Source of the DNA: Methanomassiliicoccaceae archaeon
GTDB lineage: Archaea > Thermoplasmatota > Thermoplasmata > Methanomassiliicoccales > Methanomethylophilaceae
Assembly (NCBI GenBank): GCA_009778265.1
Contig: WRKA01000168.1
Span: 1-12,669 of the forward strand
Length of the DNA stretch: 12,669 bases
Direction of reading: 5' to 3'
Positions 11,590-12,669 of this stretch are shown here, piece by piece. The notes under the pieces are model-generated. The model ran no database searches and was not told the origin of the DNA. It saw only the letters and a list, made by a program, of their open reading frames with translations. A program made the translations under genes and the position numbers. Numbering within the stretch: position 1 is the stretch's first letter; each line of letters opens with the position of its first letter.

Positions 11590-12669
11590 TCACTCTTCTT
11601 TTCCTTCACCGTCCGCTTCGGCGGGCGCCTCGTTCCTTCTCGGATTTGTTCTTATGCGGTAGTAGATCAGAGGATGGACCACTTTTTCATGATTGCATAA
11701 ATTGTCGGGTTCGAAGCATATCCCGTAGCTTTTCATCGTGGAACATTCGGGCGGTGTGTATTCCGTTCCGCTTCCCTCGCCGGTTATGTGGCGCACTTGA
11801 TATATTGTCTTCGACTCGTCGAAATCGGGAGATTTCGCGAACAGCGTCATTATCTGTTCCGAGTCCATACCCAGTGCATGCAGGAACGATACTAACGCGA
11901 ACCTGCCGCTGTGCGGCAGGTTGACACCGTTCTGCGTTCCTGCGAGAAGGTAACGCATGCATGGCGGGAATCCTTCCACGATAACGTCACCGCCGACACC
12001 CTCGCCGAATTTACTTTTCATTTCATTTAACGCGATCTCGACATGTTTCACGTCTTTTGACACCATCTCTCTGATGTCGTTCGGGACCGTAAGCGGGATC
12101 TCCGATTCTATCTTATCCTGCAGCGCGTTCTGCAACGCACGGCAGAACTTATCCTTGGAAAGAAAAACACGGCCTTCGAACAGTTCCGAGTTGACGAGTT
12201 TCCAATCCATGCTTTTCATTCTCGACGACAATCTCAGATAATCGGTGAAATGCATCATTAAAAGATCGTCCCTGGACACGGCATCCACTTTCAATTCTTT
12301 TGCGATCGATATCACAGCTTCAGTATTCTCGTCGGCAAGCAGATTGTTCATATGAACGGACTCCGCGAGCGCATATCTTTTCGTCAAGAACCGATCGTTC
12401 AGACAGGAGACCAATATCCTGGCATACGGATACGACATCACTTCCATCAGACGTTCGTAATCTCCGAAGGCCAGCGGCGCATACGATACTTCGGAATTGC
12501 GTATCGCGTCAAGAACACGGTTGGTCCCTCTTCTTCTCGCTTCCGAGTACGACGGCGACATCATCAATGCGACGATATCTGCGGAATGCGATTCCGCGAA
12601 CAATGCGGATTCCTCAAGGAACGGATATCTCGCCGCACGTAAAGCGTCCATATGCGATGTTAACGGCAC
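11590..12669 (-). CDS. priL: DNA primase large subunit PriL (possibly 5'-incomplete)
   Basis: At least 353-359 residues of the archaeal/eukaryal primase regulatory subunit, which binds the catalytic PriS and helps start RNA primers at replication origins and forks. The C-terminal iron-sulfur domain has four conserved cysteines, FPPC237, PPEC309, GIC318 and LC325, which hold one [4Fe-4S] cluster; GVNLPHSGRFALVSFLHALG (248-267) is a highly conserved block between them. The N-terminal helical domain starts at about DALRAARYPFLEES. An ATG at 12651 fits this well and would make the gene complete; the frame also stays open to the window edge with a GTG at 12669, so an upstream start is possible. 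A charged tail (EADGEGKEE) ends the protein. It is convergent with the lipid gene with no spacer. Confidence 0.93.
   Translation of the reverse strand: MPLTSHMDALRAARYPFLEESALFAESHSADIVALMMSPSYSEARRRGTNRVLDAIRNSEVSYAPLAFGDYERLMEVMSYPYARILVSCLNDRFLTKRYALAESVHMNNLLADENTEAVISIAKELKVDAVSRDDLLMMHFTDYLRLSSRMKSMDWKLVNSELFEGRVFLSKDKFCRALQNALQDKIESEIPLTVPNDIREMVSKDVKHVEIALNEMKSKFGEGVGGDVIVEGFPPCMRYLLAGTQNGVNLPHSGRFALVSFLHALGMDSEQIMTLFAKSPDFDESKTIYQVRHITGEGSGTEYTPPECSTMKSYGICFEPDNLCNHEKVVHPLIYYRIRTNPRRNEAPAEADGEGKEE

Noticed and set aside
11271..11924. 217-residue plus-strand frame across the lipid gene and priL
   Set aside because: It runs through two well-supported genes in the wrong frame or strand and looks random.
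1..12669. Search by eye for tRNA, CRISPR repeats, insertion sequences, integrase sites or toxin-antitoxin pairs
   Set aside because: None found: no regularly spaced repeats, transposase motifs or tRNA T-arm/acceptor pattern, and the RHH protein is paired with ftsZ, not with a toxin.

Overview
The window is archaeal chromosome. It holds the archaeal/eukaryal forms of SecE, Spt5, ribosomal proteins L11 and L1 and the large primase subunit PriL, an archaea-only CoA enzyme (phosphopantoate/beta-alanine ligase), a Fap7-like adenylate kinase, an archaeal CDP-alcohol lipid transferase and a ribbon-helix-helix/ftsZ pair of the cdrS-ftsZ2 kind. Several promoters have a TATA box only about 25 bases before the start codon, so some mRNAs are probably leaderless. 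From memory of these protein families I lean to Thermoplasmatota, perhaps the Methanomassiliicoccales; no methanogenesis gene is present to prove it. The genes are close-packed and no transposon, tRNA, rRNA or CRISPR array is visible.

Left part (1-4428): the minus strand carries the conserved secE-spt5-rpl11 operon and, 2.8 kb further on, the start of rpl1. A plus-strand cassette sits between rpl11 and rpl1, which are normally neighbours. It encodes a class V PLP aminotransferase resembling 2-aminoethylphosphonate transaminases, a LicC/PntC-like cytidylyltransferase and a SAM methyltransferase. Together they look like a route to a CMP-activated amino-phosphonate or amino-alcohol phosphate head group, possibly N-methylated. 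The separated rpl1 has its own TATA box and a leader hairpin that overlaps its Shine-Dalgarno sequence and resembles known ribosomal protein L1 binding sites. The secE leader also contains strong inverted repeats.

Middle (4652-7410): a two-cluster ferredoxin fused to a conserved cysteine-containing domain of unknown role is divergent from a two-gene operon of a tandem RHH regulator (CdrS-like) and a short, divergent FtsZ. The FtsZ lacks a recognisable T7-loop NxDxxD motif and has a basic N-terminus. A TrmJ-type tRNA 2'-O-methyltransferase follows on the minus strand.

Right part (7410-12669): divergent from trmJ is a five-gene plus-strand operon: phosphopantoate/beta-alanine ligase, S-adenosyl (or S-inosyl) homocysteine hydrolase, a PfkB nucleoside-type kinase, a Fap7-like adenylate kinase and an archaetidylinositol-phosphate-synthase-like enzyme. 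The hydrolase and the PfkB kinase form a logical pair that clears and salvages the nucleoside left after methyl transfer. The operon ends base-to-base against the convergent primase gene priL.
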